From the NCBI GenBank assembly GCA_025964575.1, contig JAOPYO010000426.1, positions 1 through 43,146 on the forward strand: 43,146 nt of DNA, given 5' to 3'. The notes beneath the pieces were generated by a model. The model did no database searches. It worked only from the letters and a program-made list of their open reading frames with translations, and was not told the DNA's origin. A program made the translations under genes and the position numbers. This document shows, piece by piece, positions 1-7,484 of the stretch. Origin of the DNA: Actinomycetes bacterium (GTDB lineage: Bacteria > Actinomycetota > Actinomycetes > Streptosporangiales > Streptosporangiaceae). Numbering within the stretch: position 1 is the stretch's first letter; every line of letters starts with the position of its first letter.

Positions 1-1
1 C

Positions 2-571
2 GTCGTCCCGCTGCCCGGCGAGCGGGTGGCACTCGTCATCGGCGACGCGATGGGGCACGGGGTAACCGCCGCCGCGGCCATGGGTCAGCTCCGCGTCGCC
101 ACCCGCACCCTGGCCAGCCTCAACCTGCCGCCGGCCGAGGTGCTGAGGCGGCTCGACGCCATCGCCCAGGAACTGGACGCGGCGCAGTTCGCCACCTGCA
201 TTTACCTCACCTGCGACCCGGCGACCCGGCGGTGCACCATCGCCAGCGCCGGGCATCCGCCCGCGCTACTCGCCCTGCCTGACGGTACGACGCACATCCT
301 GTGTCCGCCTTCCGGCCTGCCACTGGGCGTCGGGGAAGGCGAATTCCAGCCGGCCGACGTGATCATCCCGCCCGGTGCCACGCTCGTGCTGTACACCGAC
401 GGACTGGTCGAGACCCGGCACCGCGACATCGATGCCGGGATCACCGCACTGCGCACCGCGCTGGCCGGCCACCACTCCGGCCTCGAGGCCACCGCCGATG
501 CCGTGCTCGACACCCTCAACGACCAGCGCGGTGGCGACGACATCGCCCTGCTCCTGGTCCGCCCCACCTGA
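2..571 (+). CDS. SpoIIE/PP2C-family serine phosphatase, C-terminal part (5' end cut by window)
   Basis: The reading frame is open from the first bases and ends at 571, so only the last ~190 residues of the protein are seen. They form the C-terminal half of a PPM/SpoIIE-type phosphatase domain: a GDAMGHG metal-binding motif near the beginning, a YTDGLVETR motif in the middle and a GGDDIALLLVR motif at the end. In actinomycetes this domain usually sits behind PAS, GAF or HATPase sensor domains and dephosphorylates anti-sigma-factor antagonists in partner-switching pathways. The sensor portion lies outside the window, so the input signal is unknown. The gene converges on the amino acid ABC operon with a three-base gap. 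The family assignment is firm; the pathway is inference. Confidence 0.9.
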   Translation, partial: VVPLPGERVALVIGDAMGHGVTAAAAMGQLRVATRTLASLNLPPAEVLRRLDAIAQELDAAQFATCIYLTCDPATRRCTIASAGHPPALLALPDGTTHILCPPSGLPLGVGEGEFQPADVIIPPGATLVLYTDGLVETRHRDIDAGITALRTALAGHHSGLEATADAVLDTLNDQRGGDDIALLLVRPT

Positions 572-574
572 CAC

Positions 575-1342
575 TCAGCGGTCGTCGGACTCTTCGAGGC
601 CGGCGGCGGCCGGATCGAGCACCCGGGACAGGAACGTGCGGGTGCGCTCGTGCTGGGGGGCGGTGATGACCTGGGACGGTGGACCGTCCTCGACGACCAC
701 TCCCCCGTCCATGAACACGACCCGGTCGGCCACCTCACGGGCGAAGCTCATCTCGTGGGTGACGACGAGCATGGTCATTCCGTCGAGTGCGAGCTTGCGC
801 ATCACGGCGAGCACGTCCCCGACCAGTTCGGGGTCGAGCGCCGAGGTCGGCTCGTCGAAGAGCATGACCTTCGGTCCCAGCGCGAGGGCGCGGGCGATGG
901 CGACACGCTGTTGCTGCCCGCCGGAGAGCTGCGCCGGATAGGCCTCGATCTTGTCGGCCAGACCGACCCGGTCCAGGTTCTCCCGCGCGATCTTCTCAGC
1001 CTCGGCGCGCGGTCGCCGCAACACCTTGCGTTGCGCGATCGTGACGTTACCGAGGGCCGTCAGGTGCGGGAACAGGTTGAACTGCTGGAAGACCATGCCG
1101 ATCCCGCGCCGTACGGCGTCGATGTCGCATTCGGGATCGGTCAGCTCGACTCCTCCCACCGACACCGATCCGGAGGTCGGCTCTTCCAGCAGGTTCACAC
1201 AGCGCAGCAGGGTCGACTTGCCCGAGCCCGACGGCCCGATGACGCACACGACCTCACCCGGCTCGACATGGAAGTCGATTCCGCGCAAGACCTCGAGCGA
1301 GCCGAAAGACTTGTGTAGATCGCGGATCTCGATCGTGCTCAC
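575..1342 (-). CDS. Polar amino acid ABC transporter, ATP-binding protein (GlnQ/HisP family)
   Basis: A 255-residue ABC ATPase that powers import of a polar amino acid from the cytoplasmic face of the membrane. Visible motifs are Walker [10 protein letters not shown] (residues 36-44), the Q-loop in [14 protein letters not shown], the signature LSGGQQQR and Walker [13 protein letters not shown]. The reading frame extends further upstream, but the GTG at 1342 is chosen because the family N-terminus ([13 protein letters not shown]) begins there and because it forms a 4-base GTGA overlap with the permease stop codon, typical of translational coupling. It is the last gene of a binding protein-permease-ATPase operon. 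The family is certain; glutamine, glutamate or another polar amino acid as substrate cannot be chosen from sequence. Confidence 0.95.
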   Translation of the reverse strand: MSTIEIRDLHKSFGSLEVLRGIDFHVEPGEVVCVIGPSGSGKSTLLRCVNLLEEPTSGSVSVGGVELTDPECDIDAVRRGIGMVFQQFNLFPHLTALGNVTIAQRKVLRRPRAEAEKIARENLDRVGLADKIEAYPAQLSGGQQQRVAIARALALGPKVMLFDEPTSALDPELVGDVLAVMRKLALDGMTMLVVTHEMSFAREVADRVVFMDGGVVVEDGPPSQVITAPQHERTRTFLSRVLDPAAAGLEESDDR

Positions 1343-2166
1343 CGCTGTGCCCTCCGTTGCCGAGCCTCGAGCCACCGGGCCGCGTAGCCGAGCGGAATGG
1401 TGATGAGCAAGTAGCACAACCCGGCCACGATGATCGGTGTCGAGTTCCCCTTCTCCCCCGCGAGATCCTGCCCGAACTTCGCGAGATCCCGCTGCTGGAG
1501 GGAGATGCCGATGAACAGCGCCAGCGAGGAGTCCTTGAACAGCAGGACCAGCTCGTTGGTCAGCGGCGGGATCACGATTCGGAACGCCTGCGGGATGACG
1601 ATGGAACCCATCGCTCTGCCGTGCGACATGCCGAGTGAACGTGCGGCCTCCATCTGCCCCTTGGGAACGGCCTGGATCCCGGCTCTGATCGTTTCCGCCA
1701 TGTAGGCCGCCGAGACCAGTCCGAGTGCCAGGGTCACCTGTCCGTACACCCCACCGGGCAGGACGGACCCGCCGAAGGCGAGCGGTACGCCGACCCCGAC
1801 GAAAATGAAGATCAGTACGGCGGGCAGTCCCCGGAAGGCCTCGATGTAGGCCATCGCCAGCCAGCGGTACGGCGGCGCGGAGGACAGCCGCATCAACGCG
1901 ATGATCAGGCCGGCCACGAATCCGGCCGCGAATCCGGCCAGCGTGAAGATGAGCGTGTTGCGCAGGCCGATGGTGATGATGTCGGGGAACAGGCTCTTGG
2001 CGACGTCGAGGTTGGCGAAATTCTGCTTCAGCGAGCTCCAGTCCGCCAGTGCCGCGAGAACCACGAGAACGATGACGAATAGGGCGTACTCGCTGCCCAG
2101 GACAAGCTGGCGGCGCCGTCGCCGGGTCAGACGCTTACGCGGCGCCGCCACCTGTGTGTCGCCCAT
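1339..2166 (-). CDS. Polar amino acid ABC transporter, permease (HisM/GlnP family)
   Basis: A 275-residue inner-membrane permease. A basic N-terminal stretch ([11 protein letters not shown]) precedes the first membrane helix. The BPD_transp_1 core follows, with the EAA-loop signature [20 protein letters not shown] that contacts the ATPase. The ATG at 2166 is chosen over a longer frame that would run into the binding-protein gene; it leaves two bases after the upstream stop, and no strong ribosome binding site is seen, so coupled re-initiation is likely. The protein carries one more hydrophobic segment near the N-terminus than the shortest family members. A single permease gene implies a homodimeric channel. 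Substrate is undetermined. Confidence 0.93.
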   Translation of the reverse strand: MGDTQVAAPRKRLTRRRRRQLVLGSEYALFVIVLVVLAALADWSSLKQNFANLDVAKSLFPDIITIGLRNTLIFTLAGFAAGFVAGLIIALMRLSSAPPYRWLAMAYIEAFRGLPAVLIFIFVGVGVPLAFGGSVLPGGVYGQVTLALGLVSAAYMAETIRAGIQAVPKGQMEAARSLGMSHGRAMGSIVIPQAFRIVIPPLTNELVLLFKDSSLALFIGISLQQRDLAKFGQDLAGEKGNSTPIIVAGLCYLLITIPLGYAARWLEARQRRAQR

Positions 2167-2168
2167 GA

Positions 2169-2987
2169 TCAGGCGCCGGCCGGCATCGGGCCGATCCACT
2201 TTTCATAGATCGACTTGTAGGTGCCGTCCTTCTTGGACTCGTCGATCGTCTGATTGATCAGCTCGATGAGTTTGGGGTTGTTGCCCTTGCGCACGGCGAA
2301 GCCGTACTGCTCGCCGGTGTTGAGGTTCGCGACCAGTTCGAACTTGGAGTTCGCCGGGTCCTTCAGCCACTGCTGCACGACCGGATAGTCCGCGACGATC
2401 ACATCGACCTGGCCACCGCGCAGGCCGTTGAGCTCGGAGGTCGAATCCTTGAACGACGTTGAGTCCAGGCCCTTGCCGTGGACGTAGTCCTCACCGGTCG
2501 TCGATGCCTGCGAGCCCAGTTTGAGCTTCTTGGCCTTCACGTCGTCGAGCGAGGTGACACCGGTGCCCTTCTTCGCCATCAGAGCCTGCGTGGCGTTGAA
2601 GTACGGCTTGGAGAAGTCGATGAACTTGGCACGTTCCGGCTTGATCGTCATGCCGGCCGCGGCGACGTCGCACTTGCCCGCGTTCAGCGCGGAGCCGGTC
2701 TTGATGGTCTCGAACGGAGTGTCAATGATCTTCTGGGTGACGTTGAGCTTCTTGGCCACAATATCGATGAGGTCGACGTCGAAACCGACGACCTTGCCGT
2801 TCTGCTCCGACTGGAACGGGGGGTAGGGAAGGTGCGTGCAGGTCGTGATCGCACCCTTCTTTACCAACTTGACGCCTTGAACGGTGGCCCCGTCCTTGCT
2901 GCCACCACACGCGACAGCCGACAACGCCAGCGCTACGAGCCCGGCCGAGATCGCGAGGCGCCGGGGCGCGCCAGGCCAGTTGTGCAC
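2169..2987 (-). CDS. Polar amino acid ABC transporter, substrate-binding lipoprotein
   Basis: A 272-residue extracellular solute-binding protein of family 3 (SBP_bac_3). The N-terminus is a lipoprotein signal: basic MHNWPGAPRR, hydrophobic core, lipobox SAVAC with the lipidated cysteine at residue 27. The mature domain has the usual family-3 landmarks (FDVDLIDIVAKKLN, AAAGMTIKPERAKFIDFSKPY, and a C-terminal DGTYKSIYEKW). GTG at 2987 is supported by an AGGAGG ribosome binding site a few bases upstream. It is the first gene of the importer operon, transcribed away from the histidine kinase gene at 3125. The closest functional guess is a glutamine or glutamate type ligand, but ligand residues cannot be assigned with confidence. 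Confidence 0.95.
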   Translation of the reverse strand: MHNWPGAPRRLAISAGLVALALSAVACGGSKDGATVQGVKLVKKGAITTCTHLPYPPFQSEQNGKVVGFDVDLIDIVAKKLNVTQKIIDTPFETIKTGSALNAGKCDVAAAGMTIKPERAKFIDFSKPYFNATQALMAKKGTGVTSLDDVKAKKLKLGSQASTTGEDYVHGKGLDSTSFKDSTSELNGLRGGQVDVIVADYPVVQQWLKDPANSKFELVANLNTGEQYGFAVRKGNNPKLIELINQTIDESKKDGTYKSIYEKWIGPMPAGA

Positions 2988-3112
2988 AATTCCTCCTGGT
3001 TAAATGTTCTGTTCATCGGCACTATGCCATGAATCAAGTATCGGCCGGGATGCGCACTGCCCGGTCACGGGGCGGCCTACCGCCAAGATCCGCACGCCGG
3101 GCACGGGAAGGT

Positions 3113-3118
3113 TAGCGT
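3113..3118 (+). promoter_or_regulatory. Putative -10 box (TAGCGT) of a leaderless transcript
   Basis: TAGCGT matches the actinobacterial TAnnnT consensus and is followed by exactly six bases before the GTG start at 3125. This spacing would place the transcription start on the first base of the start codon. No well placed Shine-Dalgarno sequence precedes that GTG. The promoter is inferred from spacing only. Confidence 0.45.
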
Positions 3119-3124
3119 GTCGGC

Positions 3125-4303
3125 GTGGAAGCGATCGTCGCAGTGCTCGTCGTCGTCATCTTGATCGCCGCACCGGCCCTGGTGCTGCGGAGGATCCTTC
3201 AGGGCCGGAGAGATCTCGGGGGTCCGGTGGACCGGGCGACATTCGAGACGCTGCACACGGCGTCACTGGCCGCACCTCCTCTGCAGTCCGGGCTGACCGC
3301 TCACGGGGCGCAGCGGGCGGCGCGCCATCTGCGGGTCCTGCTCGGGCCGGCCGCACTGGCGATCACCAACGCGGAGCGGTTGCTCGCCTGGGAGGGAGCG
3401 GGCGAGTCTCATGGCGAGGCCGCCATGAGGCATGCCATGGAGACGCTGACCAGCGGGCGGACGCGCGTGCTCGGCCCGGAGGTGGTGGCCTGCGACGACC
3501 TGGACTGCCCGGTGCGTCACGCGGTGGTGGTGCCCCTCACCACGGATGACCGGGTCGTGGGAACGCTCACCGCCTACGGCACCCAGTCCTCCGCGGGACT
3601 GGTGCGCGCCACCGAGGAGGTAGGCCGCTGGGTCGATGCTCAGCTCGAACTGGCCGAGCTCGATCGGTCCCGAACCCTGCTGATGGAGGCCGAGGTCCGG
3701 GCCCTGCGCGCGCAGATCTCACCGCACTTCATCTACAACTCCCTCACCACGATCGCCTCGTTCGTCCGCACCGATCCGGAACGGGCTCGGGAACTGCTGC
3801 TCGAGTTCGCCGACTTCACCCGCTACTCCTTCCGCCGCCACGGTGATTTCACGACTCTCGCCGAGGAGCTGCGGAGCATCGACCGCTACCTGCTGCTCGA
3901 ACGTGCCCGCTTCGGCGACGAGCTTCAGGTCACCCTGCGCATCGCTCCCGAGGTGCTGCCGGTGGCCGTTCCCTTCCTCTGCATGCAGCCGTTGGTCGAG
4001 AACGCCGTACGACATGGGTTGGAGGGCGCGCCGGGCCGGATCACGATCCTCGCCGAGGAGGCGGGCGCGGAGTGCTTGATCAGCGTCGAGGACGACGGCG
4101 CCGGCATGGATCCGGAACGGATGCGGCGGGTGCTCGCCGGGGAGGCCCCGAAAGGCGCGGGAATCGGGCTGGCCAACGTGGACGAGCGGCTGCGCCAGGT
4201 GTACGGAGACGCCTATGGCCTGGTGGTGGAGACTGCCTTGGGCGCCGGGATGAAGGTGAGCCTGCGGGTGCCCAAGTACCGACCCGGCGTCTCCGCGACG
4301 TAA
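3125..4303 (+). CDS. LytS-type sensor histidine kinase (His_kinase PF06580 family)
   Basis: A 392-residue membrane sensor kinase. One N-terminal membrane helix (about residues 3-21) is followed by a GAF-like region (about 45-180) with a DDLDCPVRHAVVVPL segment, then the LytS-class phosphoacceptor box QISPHFIYNSL with His201, an N-box MQPLVENAVRHG (Asn293) and a GAGIGLANVDERL glycine box. This is the kinase class that partners LytTR response regulators, and one lies directly downstream. It differs from canonical LytS and BtsS kinases, which carry a multi-helix 5TM sensor: here only a single helix is seen, so sensing is probably by the GAF-like domain. The operon continues into a small membrane protein and a sodium:solute symporter, suggesting that the kinase controls uptake of a small organic acid. 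Confidence 0.93.
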   Translation: MEAIVAVLVVVILIAAPALVLRRILQGRRDLGGPVDRATFETLHTASLAAPPLQSGLTAHGAQRAARHLRVLLGPAALAITNAERLLAWEGAGESHGEAAMRHAMETLTSGRTRVLGPEVVACDDLDCPVRHAVVVPLTTDDRVVGTLTAYGTQSSAGLVRATEEVGRWVDAQLELAELDRSRTLLMEAEVRALRAQISPHFIYNSLTTIASFVRTDPERARELLLEFADFTRYSFRRHGDFTTLAEELRSIDRYLLLERARFGDELQVTLRIAPEVLPVAVPFLCMQPLVENAVRHGLEGAPGRITILAEEAGAECLISVEDDGAGMDPERMRRVLAGEAPKGAGIGLANVDERLRQVYGDAYGLVVETALGAGMKVSLRVPKYRPGVSAT

Positions 4304-4339
4304 CACGGCGTTGACTTCCACCAGACGATTCATCACTCT

Positions 4340-4370
4340 CTAGACAATTCAAACTTGGAGCGGTGTCTAG
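4340..4370. promoter_or_regulatory. Inverted repeat between kinase and regulator genes, abutting the regulator ribosome binding site
   Basis: CTAGACA (4340-4346) and TGTCTAG (4364-4370) are a perfect 7-base inverted repeat separated by 17 bases. The right arm runs into the AGGAGG ribosome binding site (4369-4374) of the response regulator gene. As RNA it could partly hide that site; as DNA it could be a protein binding site. Role is inferred. Confidence 0.4.
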
Positions 4371-4378
4371 GAGGAGTG

Positions 4379-5143
4379 GTGGCAGGTCTACACGTCCTCG
4401 CGGTCGACGATGAGCTGCCCGCTCTCGACGATCTGGCGTATCTCCTGCGCACCGACCCCCGCATCGACGAGGTGAGCACCGCGCGGGACGGTTCGGCGGC
4501 GCTGCGCTGCCTCGACCGGGCGCTCGCGGACGGGTGTCCCGTGGACGCGGTGTTCCTCGACATCCGGATGCCCGGGCTCGATGGAATCGTGCTCGGGCGG
4601 CTGCTCTCGCAGTTCGCCAGCCCGCCGAAGATCGTGTACGTCACGGCGTACGACGGCCACGCGGTCGACGCGTTCGAGATCAAGGCGGCGGACTATCTCC
4701 TCAAACCGGTGCGGCCGGAGCGGCTCGCGGAGGCGATCCGCCGGGTGTCCGAGAAGGCGGCCGGCGGCACCAGCGGGCCATCCGGCGGGCCCGCCGAACC
4801 CGAAACCGTCCCCGTCGAGCTGTCCGGGGTCACCAGATTCATCCTGGCCACGGAGGTCCACTACGTCGAGGCTCAAGGGGACTATGCCCGGCTGCACACC
4901 GCTTCGGGCAGCCATCTCGTCCGCATCCCCCTCGCGGTCCTGGAGGAGCGATGGCGAGACACCGGGTTCGTCCGGATACACCGCAGCCATCTGGTCGCCT
5001 TGCACCACATCGAGCACCTGCGGCTGGACTCCGGCCGCTGCACGGTGCGGGTGGCGGGCGCCGAGCTTCCGGTCAGCCGCCGTCATATTCGTGAGCTGCG
5101 GGATCTGCTCGTACGACACGCTCGCCGGGGGGTCCGCCCATGA
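4379..5143 (+). CDS. LytTR-family response regulator
   Basis: About 254 residues: an N-terminal receiver domain and a C-terminal LytTR DNA-binding domain. In the receiver, acidic Asp10/Asp11, phosphoacceptor Asp61 (FLDIRMPG) and Lys109 (DYLLKP) are all present. After a Gly/Ser/Pro-rich linker (about 118-140) the LytTR domain shows its hallmark VHYVEAQGDYARLHT and FVRIHRSHLVAL segments. The start is a GTG at 4376 or 4379 just after AGGAGG; a TTG further upstream is less likely because it would place that site inside the gene. It lies 75 bases after its kinase and overlaps the next gene by ATGA. It probably activates this operon or a nearby symporter promoter in response to an external carboxylate, by analogy with BtsSR/YpdAB; the ligand is inferred, not shown. 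Confidence 0.94.
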   Translation: MAGLHVLAVDDELPALDDLAYLLRTDPRIDEVSTARDGSAALRCLDRALADGCPVDAVFLDIRMPGLDGIVLGRLLSQFASPPKIVYVTAYDGHAVDAFEIKAADYLLKPVRPERLAEAIRRVSEKAAGGTSGPSGGPAEPETVPVELSGVTRFILATEVHYVEAQGDYARLHTASGSHLVRIPLAVLEERWRDTGFVRIHRSHLVALHHIEHLRLDSGRCTVRVAGAELPVSRRHIRELRDLLVRHARRGVRP

Positions 5144-5511
5144 CCGATCGGGCCCGCCGGGTCACCATCACCAGCCCGCGTACCCGGGCCCCGGCCAGGC
5201 CGCGCTACCCGGTCACTCAGGAGATCGACGAGCAGACGCGGCTCGGCGAGGTCTATATGCGATCGCTCATACGGTCCCAGCTGCGGCTCGCGTTGTTCGT
5301 GTGCACGGCCCTGGCCTGCCTGGTCGGGGGGCTGCCCCTCGTGTTCATGCTGGCGCCGAGGTTGCGTGACACGCGACTCCTGGGCGTGCCTCTGCCATGG
5401 GTCCTGCTGGCCGGGCTGATCTATCCGATGTTCGTCGGCTGTGCGTGGTGGTACGTACGGCAGGCGGAGCGCACCGAGCAGGACTTCGCGGACCTGGTGG
5501 ACCGGCAATGA
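5140..5511 (+). CDS. Small two-helix membrane protein, symporter partner (DUF485-like position)
   Basis: A 123-residue protein with a basic, proline-rich cytoplasmic head (about 1-45), two hydrophobic segments (about 48-70 and 84-105) and a charged tail ending in ERTEQDFADLVDRQ. It overlaps the response regulator upstream (ATGA) and the symporter downstream (ATGA), so the three are probably translated together. Its size, two-helix layout and place directly before a sodium:solute symporter match the DUF485 proteins that precede acetate permeases, although the typical DUF485 motifs seen in the second copy at 7155 are weak here. A role as accessory subunit of the symporter is inferred. Confidence 0.85.
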   Translation: MTDRARRVTITSPRTRAPARPRYPVTQEIDEQTRLGEVYMRSLIRSQLRLALFVCTALACLVGGLPLVFMLAPRLRDTRLLGVPLPWVLLAGLIYPMFVGCAWWYVRQAERTEQDFADLVDRQ

Positions 5512-7007
5512 GCCTTTCGTACGGGCTCGCGGCCGTGGCGCTGGTCGTCGTCGCGACGTTGCTCATCGGCGCCTTCGGGTTGCGGCTGTCGCGCACCACG
5601 TCCGACTTCTACGTGGCCTCGCGGGCTGTGTCACCGTTGTGGAACGCCTCGGCCATCGGCGGCGAGTACCTGTCGGCCGCCTCTTTTCTGGGCATCGCCG
5701 GGCTCATCCTGGTGCACGGTGCCGACATGCTCTGGCTCCCGGTCGGCTGGACCGGCGGCTACCTGGTTCTGCTGGTCCTGGTCTCCGCGCCCTTGCGGCG
5801 CTCCGGCGCGTACACACTGCCGGACTTCGCCGAGTCGCGGCTGGAGTCGATGCGCGTACGGCACGCCGCGAGCGTGCTCGTGGTGCTCATCGGCTGGCTC
5901 TACCTCATGCCGCAGTTCCAGAGCGCCGGGCTGGTGCTGCACACCCTGACCGGGGCGCCGGTGTGGGCGGGCGGGTTGCTGGTCGCCGTCGTCGTCGCCG
6001 TGAACGTGCTGTCGGGAGGGATGCGCAGCATCACCTTCGTCCAGGCCTTTCAGTACTGGGTGAAGCTCACGGCGCTGGCCGTCCCGGTGATCTTCCTGCT
6101 GCTGGCATGGCGGGCGGACGGCGCTCCAGGCATCACCGATCGGCAATGGCTGCTGCCACTGTCCGGTTCTCGCGACCATCCGATCTACGCGACGTACTCA
6201 CTGATCCTCGCGACCTTCCTGGGCACGATGGGCCTGCCACATGTGCTCGTGCGCTTCTACACAAATCCGGACGGTCGAACGGCCCGCCGCACGACCCTGA
6301 CGGTCCTGTCCCTGCTGGGCGCCTTCTACCTCCTGCCCGCGTTGTACGGGGCTCTCGGGCGGCTGTACGCACCGGACCTCGTGACGGCCGGCCACAGCGA
6401 CGCGGTCGTGCTGGCGCTGCCTGGGCGGGTTGTAGGCGGAATGCCCGGCGACCTGCTGGGCGCACTGGTGATGGGTGGCGCGTTCGCCGCCTTCCTGTCC
6501 ACCTCCTCCGGGCTCACCGTGTCGGTCGCGGGCGTCCTTGCCCAGGACATCCTGCACGGGGGCATCCGGTCCTTCCGCGCCGCGACACTGCTGGCCGTCG
6601 CGGTGCCGCTGGCCCTGGCGACCGCGGCGCGCGCGCTTCCCGTGGCCGACGTCGTCGGGCTGGCCTTCGCCCTGGCGGCCTCCACCTTCTGCCCGGTGCT
6701 CGTGCTCGGCGTCTGGTGGCGACGGCTCACCGACGTCGGCACGCTCGCAGGGCTGTTCACCGGCGGCGGGCTGGCCTGCGCGGCGGTGGTCGGGACGATC
6801 GTCATCGGGCCCCTGAGCGGCTGGCCCGGCGCGCTGCTCGCCCAGCCGGCCGCGTGGACGGTGCCGATCGCCTTCGCCGTGATGGTGGCCGTGTCGCTGC
6901 TGACACCCACCAGGGTCCCAGCGGGTGTCGCGCGCACGATGGTGCGGCTGCACGCCCCCGAAGTACTGGACCTGGACCGCGGCGACTGGCACCCCCGGAA
7001 GGCCTGA
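5508..7007 (+). CDS. Sodium:solute symporter (SSS family, ActP/PutP-like)
   Basis: A 499-residue integral membrane symporter with about 13 hydrophobic segments. Family signatures include TSDFYVASRAVSPLWNASAIGGEYLS near the N-terminus, the SAASFLGIAGL helix, GGMRSITFVQAFQYW, and GTMGLPHVLVRFYT, which is nearly identical to the same region of the ActP gene 2.4 kb downstream. The ATG at 5508 overlaps the preceding stop codon. Being the fourth gene of a kinase-regulator-membrane protein-symporter operon, it is probably the transport target and possibly a co-sensor for the LytS/LytTR pair. Acetate, pyruvate or another monocarboxylate is the likely substrate class given similarity to ActP; the exact substrate is unknown. 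Confidence 0.93.
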   Translation: MSLSYGLAAVALVVVATLLIGAFGLRLSRTTSDFYVASRAVSPLWNASAIGGEYLSAASFLGIAGLILVHGADMLWLPVGWTGGYLVLLVLVSAPLRRSGAYTLPDFAESRLESMRVRHAASVLVVLIGWLYLMPQFQSAGLVLHTLTGAPVWAGGLLVAVVVAVNVLSGGMRSITFVQAFQYWVKLTALAVPVIFLLLAWRADGAPGITDRQWLLPLSGSRDHPIYATYSLILATFLGTMGLPHVLVRFYTNPDGRTARRTTLTVLSLLGAFYLLPALYGALGRLYAPDLVTAGHSDAVVLALPGRVVGGMPGDLLGALVMGGAFAAFLSTSSGLTVSVAGVLAQDILHGGIRSFRAATLLAVAVPLALATAARALPVADVVGLAFALAASTFCPVLVLGVWWRRLTDVGTLAGLFTGGGLACAAVVGTIVIGPLSGWPGALLAQPAAWTVPIAFAVMVAVSLLTPTRVPAGVARTMVRLHAPEVLDLDRGDWHPRKA

Positions 7008-7124
7008 CGACCGTTCACCGCCCACGGGCGACCGTTCGCCGCGCCAGGGCCCCGAACGGCCGCACGCCGGCGCGGCTCGGCGACGGCCGTCTCCTCACGG
7101 ACGACAGCGGCCCCTACGGTAAGC

Positions 7125-7138
7125 GTGATCCACATCAC
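7125..7138. promoter_or_regulatory. CRP/GlxR-type binding site upstream of the DUF485-actP genes
   Basis: GTGATCCACATCAC fits the GTGA-N6-TCAC core of CRP-family operators, with a further A on the right. A TAnnnT hexamer (TACGGT, 7115-7120) lies just upstream, so the site would sit around or after the transcription start, 17 bases before the GTG start of the DUF485 gene. Cyclic-AMP-linked control of acetate uptake genes is known in actinobacteria; binding here is inferred. Confidence 0.55.
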
Positions 7139-7154
7139 ATCTCCGGGAGGTCTC

Positions 7155-7484
7155 GTGACCGCTGTACACGACGGGGCGACCGATTACCAAGAGATCCAGG
7201 AGTCCGCCGACTTCCAAGAACTGCGCCGACGGTTCCGGAGCTTCGCCTTCCCCATGACGGTGGCGTTCCTGAGCTGGTATCTGCTCTACGTCGTCCTGTC
7301 CGGCTGGGCACATGGCTTCATGGGCACCAAGCTGCTGGGCAACCTCAACGTGGCCCTGGTCTTCGGCATCCTGCAGTTCGTGTCGACGTTCCTGATCGCC
7401 TGGCTGTACTCGCGCCGCGCCACGACCAAGCTCGACCCGCTGGCGGGCAAGTTGCGCACCGAGTTCGAGGAGGACGCCCGATGA
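7155..7484 (+). CDS. DUF485 membrane protein (YjcH-like partner of ActP)
   Basis: A 109-residue protein of the DUF485 family: a charged N-terminus with SADFQELRRRFRSFAFPMT, a first helix FLSWYLLYVVLSG, a short loop, and a second helix LNVALVFGILQFVSTFLIAWLY followed by a basic stretch. GTG at 7155 is chosen because GGGAGG stands five bases upstream; an in-frame GTG at 7125 lies inside the CRP-like site and is unlikely. It overlaps actP by ATGA. DUF485 genes are regularly found before acetate permeases (yjcH-actP in E. coli); their biochemical role remains unclear, an assembly or regulatory subunit being the usual guess. Confidence 0.93.
   Translation: MTAVHDGATDYQEIQESADFQELRRRFRSFAFPMTVAFLSWYLLYVVLSGWAHGFMGTKLLGNLNVALVFGILQFVSTFLIAWLYSRRATTKLDPLAGKLRTEFEEDAR

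Noticed and set aside
5441..7480. A very long plus-strand frame running into actP that would give a 1211-residue protein.
   Set aside because: The first ~680 codons are the out-of-frame reading of the first symporter and the DUF485 gene; only the part from ATG 7481 is ActP.
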